The notes under the pieces are model-generated. The model searched no databases, was not told the origin of the DNA, and worked only from the letters and a program-made list of their open reading frames with translations. 32,956 nt of DNA, from positions 1 through 32,956 of the forward strand of contig QFNC01000030.1 in assembly GCA_003240695.1 (NCBI GenBank), written 5' to 3'. Each line of letters opens with the position of its first letter. Positions within the stretch are counted from its first letter, which is position 1. Source of the stretch: Pseudoxanthomonas suwonensis (GTDB lineage: Bacteria; Pseudomonadota; Gammaproteobacteria; Xanthomonadales; Xanthomonadaceae). Below, piece by piece: positions 1-7,386 of the stretch. The translations under genes were made by a program, and so were the position numbers.

Positions 1-399
1 GTTGCCGGCCGGTTTCAGCATGCCGCCCTTGGCCAGTTCCGACTTGTGCGCGAAGCGGGCATTGCCGTGGGTGGACGGTTGACGGGTGCGCAGCAGCGGC
101 ACCAGCAGGGCCAGCCAGCCCAGCAGCGGCAATCCGAAACCGACGGCGCTGCTGATCTTGATCTTGCTGGCGAACGGCGCGACGCGAGGCGTGTCCACAA
201 TGCGCCAGTATTTCCACCAGGTGTTCATCTCTACTGGCACGTCCACGCCCAGTACCAGCACGATGATCAATCCCGACAGGTACACCCCGGCAGCCAGCGC
301 GGCCAGCAGCAGCACGATGGCGAAGCCCGGTTTGAGCGCGGTGGTCGACGACACGCGTGCAGTCCCTTGTGTGGTGACGATGGGTGGGGATTGCAGCAT
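1..399 (-). CDS. virD4: VirD4-type type IV secretion coupling protein, N-terminal part (runs off window)
   Basis: Only the first 133 codons are present; the gene continues past the left edge. VirD4 proteins are inner-membrane ATPases that recruit substrates to type IV secretion systems. Visible here are a first hydrophobic segment (about residues 24-47), a periplasmic loop rich in Trp (NTWWKYWRIVD), a second membrane segment (about 88-106), and then the family-typical stretch STHGNARFAHKSELAKGG, which corresponds to the conserved 'hGsARFA' entry into the cytosolic domain. The Walker motifs lie outside the window. The start was set at the ATG at 399-397; no strong ribosome binding site is visible. 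In Xanthomonadales this gene usually belongs to a bacteria-killing T4SS, but a conjugative system cannot be excluded from this fragment. Confidence 0.75.
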   Translation of the reverse strand, partial: MLQSPPIVTTQGTARVSSTTALKPGFAIVLLLAALAAGVYLSGLIIVLVLGVDVPVEMNTWWKYWRIVDTPRVAPFASKIKISSAVGFGLPLLGWLALLVPLLRTRQPSTHGNARFAHKSELAKGGMLKPAGN

Positions 400-519
400 A
401 GACAGGGGTCGCGGGCAAGTGCATGCGCTGCGTGGTCGGAGGCAGTGCCTGTCCGGACGTGATCGCGATGCAACGGTCGGCTGGCTCGCGCGCTGGACAT
501 GCTATGGAGGGAGCGTGCG

Positions 520-1332
520 ATGATGGCCGACGCAACCCATCGACCCGATGCACAAATGAAAGACAAGTCCGACATCGTCGACAACTGGCTGCCGCGCTAC
601 ACCGGCGTACCGCTGGACCGGTTCGGCGAGCACATCCTGCTGACCAATTTCGGCGGCTATCTCGGCCATTTCGCACGTCTCACCGGTGGCGAGGTGGTGG
701 GGATGGACCGCGCCATGCCCAGCGTGACCGCGGACGGCATCACCATGATCAACTTCGGCATGGGCAGCCCGAACGCGGCCACCATGATGGATCTGCTGTC
801 GGCCATCGCCCCGAAGGCGGTGCTGTTCCTGGGCAAATGCGGCGGGTTGAAACGCAAGAACCAGCTGGGCGACCTGGTGCTGCCGATCGCGGCGATCCGC
901 GGCGAGGGCACCAGCGACGATTACCTGCCGCCGGAAGTGCCGGCACTGCCCGCATTCGCGCTGCAGCGTGCGGTGTCCACCATGATCCGCGACCTGGACC
1001 ACGACTACTGGACCGGCACCGTCTACACCACCAACCGCCGCGTGTGGGAACACGATGACGCCTTCAAGGAACGCCTGCGTGCGATGCGCTGCATGGCCAT
1101 CGACATGGAAACCGCCACCGTGTTCGCCGCCGGGTTCGCCAACCGCATTCCGTCCGGAGCGTTGCTGCTGGTCAGCGACCAGCCGATGGTGCCGGAGGGG
1201 GTGAAGACCGAGGCTTCCGACGCACGGGTCAGCGCCGAATTCGTCGAGCGGCACATCCAGATCGGCATCGAGGCGCTGCGCCTGATCCGCCGGCACGGCA
1301 AGTCGGTGCGGCATCTGCGCTTCGACGAGTGA
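520..1332 (+). CDS. amn: AMP nucleosidase, short form
   Basis: Predicted to hydrolyse AMP to adenine and ribose 5-phosphate in the cytosol (purine salvage, adenylate control). The 270-residue protein is a single nucleoside phosphorylase-like domain: GKCGG at residues 105-109, the purine-handling acidic motif DMETAT at 195-200 and SDQP at 219-222. It lacks the N-terminal regulatory domain of the roughly 480-residue enterobacterial Amn and fits the short AMN-like family. The start at 520 (or the adjacent ATG at 523) is chosen because GGAGGGAG lies about 6 nt upstream; an upstream in-frame start at 499 has no such site. A DUF924 gene follows 11 nt later on the same strand, so the two are probably cotranscribed. 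The family is clear; the exact substrate is inferred from it. Confidence 0.88.
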   Translation: MMADATHRPDAQMKDKSDIVDNWLPRYTGVPLDRFGEHILLTNFGGYLGHFARLTGGEVVGMDRAMPSVTADGITMINFGMGSPNAATMMDLLSAIAPKAVLFLGKCGGLKRKNQLGDLVLPIAAIRGEGTSDDYLPPEVPALPAFALQRAVSTMIRDLDHDYWTGTVYTTNRRVWEHDDAFKERLRAMRCMAIDMETATVFAAGFANRIPSGALLLVSDQPMVPEGVKTEASDARVSAEFVERHIQIGIEALRLIRRHGKSVRHLRFDE

Positions 1333-1343
1333 GGCCAGTTGAG

Positions 1344-1892
1344 ATGACCGATTCCAAGCATGACGAGCTGCTGCGATTCTGGGCCGATGCCGGTTACCAG
1401 CGCTGGTTTTCCCGCAGCGATGCCTTCGATGCGCAGTGCCGAGAACGCTTCCTGCCGCTGCACCTGGCCGCAACGCGGCGCGAACTGGAGCACTGGCTGG
1501 ACGCGGCCGATTCCGCCCTGGCACTGGTGCTGGCACTGGACCAGATTCCGCGCAACGTGTATCGCGACAGTGCCCATGCCTGGGCTGCCGATCCGCTGGC
1601 ACGGCATTATGCCGACGCGGCCATCGGCAAGGACTTCGATGCGCGGGTGGATGCCGGGCTGCGCGCGTTCTTCTACATGCCGTTCGAGCATTCCGAGGAT
1701 CTGGCCGACCAGCAGCGTTCGGTGCAGCTGTTCAGCGCGCTGGGTCATGCCGATTATCTGCACTATGCCCGCCGCCACCACGACGACATCGTGCGTTTCG
1801 GCCGCTTCCCGCATCGCAACCGGGCGCTGGCGCGAGTCAGCACGCCCGAGGAACTGGCATATCTGCAGGCCGGTGGCGGCTACGCTCAATAA
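1344..1892 (+). CDS. DUF924 family protein
   Basis: A 182-residue soluble protein of the DUF924 family (alpha-helical, TPR-like fold), whose biochemical role is not established. Family hallmarks are the N-terminal 'FW' start of the first helix (LLRFWADAGYQRWF), the central LALDQIPRNVYR block, FFYMPFEHSED in the middle, and HYARRHHDDIVRFGRFPHRN near the C-terminus. The ATG at 1344 is preferred; a GTG at 1329 would overlap the upstream stop codon and add only five residues. It lies directly behind amn in the same orientation. Its 3' end overlaps the convergent glutaredoxin gene by 7 bp, leaving no room for a terminator. Confidence 0.85.
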   Translation: MTDSKHDELLRFWADAGYQRWFSRSDAFDAQCRERFLPLHLAATRRELEHWLDAADSALALVLALDQIPRNVYRDSAHAWAADPLARHYADAAIGKDFDARVDAGLRAFFYMPFEHSEDLADQQRSVQLFSALGHADYLHYARRHHDDIVRFGRFPHRNRALARVSTPEELAYLQAGGGYAQ

Positions 1893-2824
1893 CGCGGTAC
1901 GCCGGCATCCACGTCCTGCGCCCAGGCATCGATGCCGCCGCTGATGTTGTACACCTCGCCGAAGCCCAGCTGACGGAACTGCTCGGCGGCCTGCAGGCTG
2001 CGGCCACCATGGTGGCACAGGAAGGCCAGCGCGGTGTCCGGCGGCAGGTCACGCACCGATGCGCCACCGTCATCCAGGGTCAGGAACGGTTGGGCGATGC
2101 TGGCCAGCGCGCGTTCGCCGGGCGGGCGCACGTCGACGATGGTCAGGGTGCCGGCAACCGTGCGCTCGGCCGCTTCGAGGGGGCTGAGGTCGCGCACCGG
2201 CTTCGGTGCGTTCGGGTTGTCGATGATCAGGCCCTTGCCACGGGCATCATCGGCCCAGTCGATGTGCAGCCCCTTGCCGCGGCGGGCGCTGGCGGCGTCG
2301 AACTGCAGGCGCAGGCCATCGACATCGCTGGTGATGGCGGCCGGGTCGTGCCGTGCCAGGTGCAGCTTGGCGCGGTAGTGGCGATCGATCTCGATCAGCA
2401 CCACCAGGTCCTCCTCGCCATCGGCAGTCGCCTGGGTCATGGCGTCGCGCAGCATCGTGGCGGCGGCGGGCGTGATGGTCACGTCCGGCGGCGTGCGGTC
2501 GGGCGGCGGCATGCCCAGCGCGGCCTGCAGTTCGCCGGAGCCGGCCATCTGCGCCAGGATGTCGCTGCCGCCGAGCAGTTCGCCCTGCAGGTACAGCTGG
2601 GGAATCGTCGGCCAGTTGCCGTAGGCCTTGATGCCCTCGCGGATGGCGGGGTCGGCCAGCACGTCGACATGGGTGAACGGCACATCCAGATCCTGCAGGA
2701 TGCCCACCGCCTTGGCGGAAAATCCGCATTGCGGCGCCTGCGGGCTGCCTTTCATGAACAGCACCAGGCGGTGGCTGCCCAGCAGCTGGTCGATGCGGTC
2801 GCGGGTGGCGGTGTCCAGGGTCAT
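1886..2824 (-). CDS. Monothiol glutaredoxin fused to a cysteine-less A-type-like domain and a rhodanese domain
   Basis: A 312-residue three-domain protein. Residues 1-105 form a Grx4/GrxD-type monothiol glutaredoxin with the CGFS active site at Cys33 and the WPTIPQLYL glutathione-binding segment; such proteins bind and transfer [2Fe-2S] clusters with glutathione. Residues about 110-208 resemble an IscA/HesB A-type carrier (start VTITPAAATMLRDAM, end GKGLIIDNPNAP), but the three cluster-binding cysteines of that family are absent. Residues about 210-312 are a rhodanese domain with the active-site loop CHHGGRS (Cys270). The ATG at 2824 was chosen because the Grx domain begins right after it; an upstream in-frame ATG at 2866 adds a non-conserved 14-residue extension. 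The job is probably Fe-S or sulfur trafficking. The fusion is known in Xanthomonadaceae-type genomes; its mechanism is inferred. Confidence 0.88.
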   Translation of the reverse strand: MTLDTATRDRIDQLLGSHRLVLFMKGSPQAPQCGFSAKAVGILQDLDVPFTHVDVLADPAIREGIKAYGNWPTIPQLYLQGELLGGSDILAQMAGSGELQAALGMPPPDRTPPDVTITPAAATMLRDAMTQATADGEEDLVVLIEIDRHYRAKLHLARHDPAAITSDVDGLRLQFDAASARRGKGLHIDWADDARGKGLIIDNPNAPKPVRDLSPLEAAERTVAGTLTIVDVRPPGERALASIAQPFLTLDDGGASVRDLPPDTALAFLCHHGGRSLQAAEQFRQLGFGEVYNISGGIDAWAQDVDAGVPRY

Positions 2825-2875
2825 GGCAGGGTCTCGCGGAAAAGTGCATAGGGTACGCCGTGGCATGATGCGAGG

Positions 2876-3700
2876 ATGTGGTCATCGTCCTTCCATCGTT
2901 CTCCACGGCATCCGCATGCCGGGTGGCTGGCCGTGCTCGCCTCGCAGGCAGCGGCGCTGGTGCTGTGGTGGAAGTGGGGCTGGATGATCGGACTGCCGGC
3001 ATTCGTGCTCAGTCATGCGCTGGTGCTGTGGGGCACGCTGCGGCCGCAGTCGCGGCTGTTCGGGCCGGTGCTGTCGCGCCTGCCCACCGATGCGCCGCTG
3101 CTGTGGCTGACCATCGACGATGGCCCATCGTCCGACACGCTGGCGATGCTGGATCTGCTGGATGCGCACGGCGCCAAGGCCACGTTCTTCCTGGTCGCGG
3201 AACGCGCCCGGCAGCATCCGCAGCTGGTGCAGGCCATCGTGCAGCGCGGACACGGCATCGGCAATCACAGTGCCAGCCATCCGCAGGCCTGGTTCTGGGC
3301 GTTGGGACCGCGGCGGATGCAGCAGGAGATCATCCGTGCGCAGCAGGCGTTGACGGCACTGTCCGGCCAGCCGCCGCGCTGGTTCCGGGCCGTAGTGGGC
3401 ATGGCCAATCCGTTCGTGCATGCGCCGCTGCGCGCATCGGGGTTGGCCCGGGTCGGCTGGAGCGCACGCGGCTTCGATGCGGTGCGTGCCTCGCCACAAC
3501 AGGTGGTGGCGCGCATCGAATCCGATCTGGCGCCCGGCGTTATCGTGTTGTTGCACGAAGGCGCGGCGCATGGCGGCAACGTCGGCACGTTGGCATTGCT
3601 GCTGCAGCGAATCGACACGCTGGGTTATCGCTGCGTGCTGCCGGAGCAGCTGGCCGAAGCCGTGCCCGTCAACGCCGGGCCACGATCAGCCAGTTGTTGA
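2876..3700 (+). CDS. Polysaccharide deacetylase (NodB homology, CE4)
   Basis: A 274-residue membrane-anchored carbohydrate esterase. Two hydrophobic segments (about residues 17-33 and 36-53) precede a NodB domain with the metal-binding motif TIDDGPS (Asp81, Asp82), the zinc ligands HSASH (His131, His135), a WFRAVVG block in the position of the usual RpPyG motif, and a C-terminal LLHEG motif. CE4 enzymes remove acetyl groups from N-acetylglucosamine polymers or related glycans. The RAVVG sequence departs from the usual arginine-proline-tyrosine pattern, so the substrate may differ. It is transcribed away from the glutaredoxin gene across a 51-bp gap. Its 3' end overlaps the opposite-strand methyltransferase gene by 32 bp. 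The substrate cannot be named from sequence. Confidence 0.85.
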   Translation: MWSSSFHRSPRHPHAGWLAVLASQAAALVLWWKWGWMIGLPAFVLSHALVLWGTLRPQSRLFGPVLSRLPTDAPLLWLTIDDGPSSDTLAMLDLLDAHGAKATFFLVAERARQHPQLVQAIVQRGHGIGNHSASHPQAWFWALGPRRMQQEIIRAQQALTALSGQPPRWFRAVVGMANPFVHAPLRASGLARVGWSARGFDAVRASPQQVVARIESDLAPGVIVLLHEGAAHGGNVGTLALLLQRIDTLGYRCVLPEQLAEAVPVNAGPRSASC

Positions 3701-4346
3701 ACGGGGTATTGCCGCGGAACGGGCGGATGTCGGTTGCCAGGCCCAGCCCGGTCAGGACGGTTTCGAACTGCTCCCGCGTCGGGAAGTGATCCGGACGGGT
3801 TTCCATCCAGCCACTGGCCCGGGCAAACCAGTCCGCGAAGCGGGTGAAGCGGCTGCGTGCGGAGTCGTCGCGCAGGCCGCTGCGGATCACCAGCCGCGCG
3901 CCGGGGGTCAGCATCGCCGCCACGGTGGTCAACAGCTGTGTCTGCGCATCGGCGGACAGGTACTGCAGCACGTCCAGGATCGCCACCGAACCATGATGTT
4001 CGAAGGCATCGCGGCCGACATCACGCACCGCGAAACGCACATCTTCCAGCGGCTGGTTGCGCAGGCCGCGCTCGGCCACGGCGATCTTGCCGGCATCCAC
4101 ATCCACGCCCACGTAGGGCATGCTGCGACCGGCGGCGCGCAGGTAGTGCGCCAGCAGGCCGATGCCGCAGCCCAGATCCAGCAATGGCGCATCGCAGCCA
4201 TCCAGTGCCTGCAGCACCCCGCCGTACACCGGATCGGTGGCCAGTTTGCTGCGGGCGTAGTAGTAGTGATAACGGTCCGGCGACCACCGCGACGGCAGGA
4301 AGCGGCGGGCGAGGGCGGCGTTGTCGATGGCAGGCGTCATCGTCAT
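3669..4346 (-). CDS. Class I SAM-dependent methyltransferase
   Basis: A 225-residue soluble protein. The SAM-binding motif I LLDLGCGIGL lies at about residues 55-64, followed by an acidic strand end VGVDVD, a motif IV-like ILDVLQYL, and a GARLVIRSG post-motif strand. The substrate is unknown. The start is the ATG at 4346, whose ATGA overlaps the stop codon of the upstream SGNH hydrolase gene, indicating translational coupling; a second ATG two codons later is also possible. It is the third gene of a tight minus-strand operon (aminotransferase, SGNH hydrolase, methyltransferase). The C-terminal codons overlap the convergent deacetylase gene by 32 bp. Confidence 0.85.
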   Translation of the reverse strand: MTMTPAIDNAALARRFLPSRWSPDRYHYYYARSKLATDPVYGGVLQALDGCDAPLLDLGCGIGLLAHYLRAAGRSMPYVGVDVDAGKIAVAERGLRNQPLEDVRFAVRDVGRDAFEHHGSVAILDVLQYLSADAQTQLLTTVAAMLTPGARLVIRSGLRDDSARSRFTRFADWFARASGWMETRPDHFPTREQFETVLTGLGLATDIRPFRGNTPFNNWLIVARR

Positions 4347-4990
4347 GGTGGTGTGGCGTTCGGCGGGGCGGTATCGGTCAGCAACGCGCGGGCGGTCGGC
4401 AGCGCGACCTGCATCCACAGCGAATACTGTGCGGCGGACGGATGCAATCCATCTGCGGCCAGCATGCTGGCATCGGCGCCGAACTGGCGGCTGAGCGGGG
4501 TGATGTGCACCCAGGCCACGCCTTGCTGTTGGCAGATCGTGTGTGCTGCGGCATTGAAGGCATCCAGCTCGGTCGCGATCTGGTTGCGGTCGCGACCCGA
4601 TGCCGTGGCGAATGGCGTGACGCCCCAATCGGGAATGGACAGCGCCAGCAACCGGTCTGGGCGATGATCGGCCAGCGTGATCGCCTGCTGCAGCAATGCA
4701 GCAAAGTCGCGTTGGTATTCGTGCAGCGACAGGCCGCGGTACTGGTTGTTGACGCCGATCAGCAGACTCACCAGGGCCCAGGGCGGCTGCAGCGCCGCAT
4801 CGGCCAGCGCTTGCAGCAATTCGCCGGTGGTCCAGCCGGTGGTGGCGATGGTGTACGGATCGGCCAACGGAATGCCGGCATCGCGCAGACTGGCGGCCAG
4901 TTGATGGGTCCAGCGGGCGTCGGCGGCCACACCCTCGCCGATCGTGTACGAATCACCCAAGGCCAGAAACGGCAGTGCCGGAGCCATCAT
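4343..4990 (-). CDS. SGNH/GDSL-family hydrolase
   Basis: A 215-residue esterase/lipase-type enzyme of the SGNH superfamily. Block I is LALGDSYTIGEG with the nucleophile Ser14, block II Gly is at about residue 52 (TTGWTT), block III is GVNNQ at 79-83 (Asn in the oxyanion hole), and block V is DGLHPS with Asp180 and His183 of the catalytic triad. No clear signal peptide is present, so it is probably cytosolic. The start codon ATG at 4990 overlaps the stop of the upstream aminotransferase (ATGA), and its own stop overlaps the next ATG, so the three genes form one coupled operon. The natural ester substrate is not deducible. Confidence 0.87.
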   Translation of the reverse strand: MMAPALPFLALGDSYTIGEGVAADARWTHQLAASLRDAGIPLADPYTIATTGWTTGELLQALADAALQPPWALVSLLIGVNNQYRGLSLHEYQRDFAALLQQAITLADHRPDRLLALSIPDWGVTPFATASGRDRNQIATELDAFNAAAHTICQQQGVAWVHITPLSRQFGADASMLAADGLHPSAAQYSLWMQVALPTARALLTDTAPPNATPP

Positions 4991-6237
4991 CCTGCTCGGG
5001 TCATGCGCGCGTGGGCGCTGGATGCGTAATCGTCCAGCACCCGCTCGATGCGGCGGAACACCTCGCGCAACACATCGGCCTGCGGTAGCAGCGTGACCCG
5101 GAAATGGGTGCCATAGGGCACGTTGAAGCTGGATCCGGGCACGATCAGCACGTTCTCGCGTTCCAGCACGTCGAGCGCGAAGGCGTGGTCGTCGAAGCCG
5201 TGCGCGGCGGCGCCGGTCACGCCCGGAAATCCGTACAGCGCCGCCGCCGGCTGCACCAGCTGCAGATGAGTGCTGGCGGCGCAGCACTCGATCAGCGCCT
5301 GGCGCGTGGCATGCAGGCGACCGCCGGGCTGGCACAGGGCGCGGGCACTGTCCGGTCCATGCAGAGCTTCGCGCACCGCGAACTGCCCGGGCACGTTGGC
5401 ACACAGGCGCAGCGCGCCGAGCAGATCCAGTGCGTGATGGAACGCGCGCACCGTCGCCATCGGCCCGGACAGCACCGCCCAGCCCACCCGCCAGCCACAG
5501 GCGCGATGCACCTTCGACAGCCCGCCGAACGACACGCATGGCACCTCGCCGGCCAGCGGCGCCAGCGGCTGGAACGCCGCATCGTCGTAGACCAGGCCGT
5601 CGTAGATCTCGTCGCTGAGCAGCAACAGACCATGCTGCCGCGCCACCTGCACGATGCGTTCCAGCAGCTCGCGCGGGTAGGCCGCACCGGTTGGATTGTT
5701 GGGATTGATCAGAACGATCGCGCGGGTGCGCGGCGACACCAGCGACGCGATTTCATCCGGGTCGGGCAGAAAGCCGTTGTCCGGCCGGCACTGGTAGTAC
5801 ACCGGGCGGCCGTCGTTGAGAATGGTGGCCGCCGACCACAGCGGATAATCCGGCGAGGGCAGCAGCACTTCGTCGCCGGGATTCAGCAACGCGCGCAGGG
5901 CCATGTCGATCAATTCGCTCACGCCGTTGCCCACGAACACGCGCTCGGCATCGGCATCGGGCGTGCCGCGCAGGCGGTGGTGTTCGGCGATGGCCTCGCG
6001 TGCTTCCGGTAGCCCCTGCTGGTGCGTGTACGGGTCGGTCTGGGCGATGCGCCCGGCAATCGCCTGCTGCAAGGCGTCCGGCGCACGAAATCCGAAGGCA
6101 CCTGGGTTGCCGATGTTCAGCTTGATCAGCTCGCGGCCCTGGCTTTCGAGCTCGCGCGCGCGTCGCGCCAGTTCGCCGCGGATCTCGTAGCGCACTTCGG
6201 ACAGACGCGAACGGGTGGGCAGGACAGCGGCCGACAT
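4987..6237 (-). CDS. alaA: AlaA-type alanine aminotransferase (PLP fold type I)
   Basis: A 416-residue PLP enzyme closely resembling E. coli AlaA, which interconverts pyruvate plus glutamate with alanine plus 2-oxoglutarate. Shared blocks include LIKLNIGNPGAFGF, FVGNGVSELI, LLPSPDYPLWSAA, NPNNPTG (residues 178-184), DEIYD (209-213) and FGGLSK with the PLP lysine at Lys242, then RLCANVPGQFAV. The ATG at 6237 is preceded by GGAA at about 7 nt. It heads a minus-strand operon coupled to the SGNH hydrolase by a 4-nt overlap. A -10-like TAGCAT (minus strand, 6270-6265) lies upstream. Substrate preference is inferred from similarity and could extend to related 2-oxo acids. Confidence 0.85.
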   Translation of the reverse strand: MSAAVLPTRSRLSEVRYEIRGELARRARELESQGRELIKLNIGNPGAFGFRAPDALQQAIAGRIAQTDPYTHQQGLPEAREAIAEHHRLRGTPDADAERVFVGNGVSELIDMALRALLNPGDEVLLPSPDYPLWSAATILNDGRPVYYQCRPDNGFLPDPDEIASLVSPRTRAIVLINPNNPTGAAYPRELLERIVQVARQHGLLLLSDEIYDGLVYDDAAFQPLAPLAGEVPCVSFGGLSKVHRACGWRVGWAVLSGPMATVRAFHHALDLLGALRLCANVPGQFAVREALHGPDSARALCQPGGRLHATRQALIECCAASTHLQLVQPAAALYGFPGVTGAAAHGFDDHAFALDVLERENVLIVPGSSFNVPYGTHFRVTLLPQADVLREVFRRIERVLDDYASSAHARMTRAG

Positions 6238-6300
6238 GGCGATTCCGGACGGAAAAACTGCGCCATGCTAGCCGATACCGCGCCGGGATGGCGGCTGGCC

Positions 6301-6306
6301 TAGAAT
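6301..6306 (+). promoter_or_regulatory. -10 element (TAGAAT) of a possible leaderless rsgA promoter
   Basis: TAGAAT ends exactly 6 nt before the rsgA ATG at 6313, so transcription would start at or next to the A of the start codon. No Shine-Dalgarno sequence is visible upstream, and no good -35 hexamer sits 17 bp before it. Confidence 0.5.
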
Positions 6307-6312
6307 GCATTC

Positions 6313-7386
6313 ATGTCGACGCCGCCCGTTCTTGCCGTGAATCCGCTGCATGCCATCGGCTGGCCCCTGGACGATGCCGATGCCGACTGGCAGCGTCTGC
6401 GGCAAGAGCATCCCGATGCGCGACCGGCCCGGGTGGCCGAACAGCACCGCTCGGGCTACCGGGTAGTGGCATCGGCCGACCAGGAACCGGTATCCGTGCA
6501 ATCGCCGGCGGAGTGGCAGCGTCCGCAGGCCGACCCGCAGCGTCGGGCCGTGGTCGGCGACTGGGTGCTGGTGCAGGGCGATGGTGCATCGGCCAGCATC
6601 GTGGCGCTGCTGCCGCGGCGCAGCGCGATCCGACGCGCGGCAGCCGGCGAGCACTACCGGCAGCAGTACATCGCCGCGAACATCGACACGGTGCTGATCC
6701 TGTGCGGTCTGGACGGCGACTTCAATCCGCGTCGCATCGAGCGTTATTTGCTGCTGGTGGCCGATAGCGGCGCGCAGCCGGTGGTGGTGCTGACCAAGGC
6801 CGATCATGCGGATGCCGATGTGCCGGCGGCACGCCAGGCGCTGGCCGATGTCATCACCCAGGGTGTACCGGTGGTGGCCGTGAATGCCCGCGATTCCATG
6901 GCGGGCACGGCATTGGCGCACTGGCTGCAGCCAGGGCAGACCGCCGTGCTGGTGGGATCGTCCGGGGCGGGCAAATCCACCCTCACCAACACCCTGCTGG
7001 GCCGATCCCGCATGAAAACCGCGCACGTGCGCGAACACGATGCGCGCGGACGCCACACCACCACGCATCGGGCCCTGCTGGCGCTGCCGTCGGGCGCCTG
7101 CCTGATCGACACGCCGGGGATGCGCGAGCTCAAGCCCACCGGCGAGGAATCGCTGCAGGATCCGTTTGCCGATGTCGAGGCGCTGGCCGCCGATTGCCGC
7201 TTCCGCGACTGCCGCCACCAAGGCGAACCCGGCTGCGCGGTTGCCGCTGCCGTGCAGGTCGGTGCGTTGTCCACGGATCGGCATCGGCATTACCTGAAAC
7301 TGCGCGACGAAGTGCAGCAGGCCGCGCAGCGCAAGACCGCACGCCAGAGTGGCTATGAGCCCAAACCGCGCCCGAAGCACCGATGA
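6313..7386 (+). CDS. rsgA: Ribosome small-subunit-dependent GTPase A
   Basis: A 357-residue circularly permuted GTPase that acts in late 30S subunit maturation. The N-terminal OB-fold (about residues 40-110) is followed by G motifs in the permuted order typical of RsgA: G4 TKAD at 161-164, G1 GSSGAGKST at 215-223, G2-region HTTTHR near 248-253 and G3 DTPG at 266-269. A C-terminal zinc knuckle uses Cys295, Cys300, His302 and Cys308. The start is the ATG at 6313, which follows a TAGAAT element by 6 nt without a ribosome binding site. Its stop overlaps the start of the next gene (ATGA), so the QEGLA protein is probably translated from the same mRNA. Confidence 0.95.
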   Translation: MSTPPVLAVNPLHAIGWPLDDADADWQRLRQEHPDARPARVAEQHRSGYRVVASADQEPVSVQSPAEWQRPQADPQRRAVVGDWVLVQGDGASASIVALLPRRSAIRRAAAGEHYRQQYIAANIDTVLILCGLDGDFNPRRIERYLLLVADSGAQPVVVLTKADHADADVPAARQALADVITQGVPVVAVNARDSMAGTALAHWLQPGQTAVLVGSSGAGKSTLTNTLLGRSRMKTAHVREHDARGRHTTTHRALLALPSGACLIDTPGMRELKPTGEESLQDPFADVEALAADCRFRDCRHQGEPGCAVAAAVQVGALSTDRHRHYLKLRDEVQQAAQRKTARQSGYEPKPRPKHR

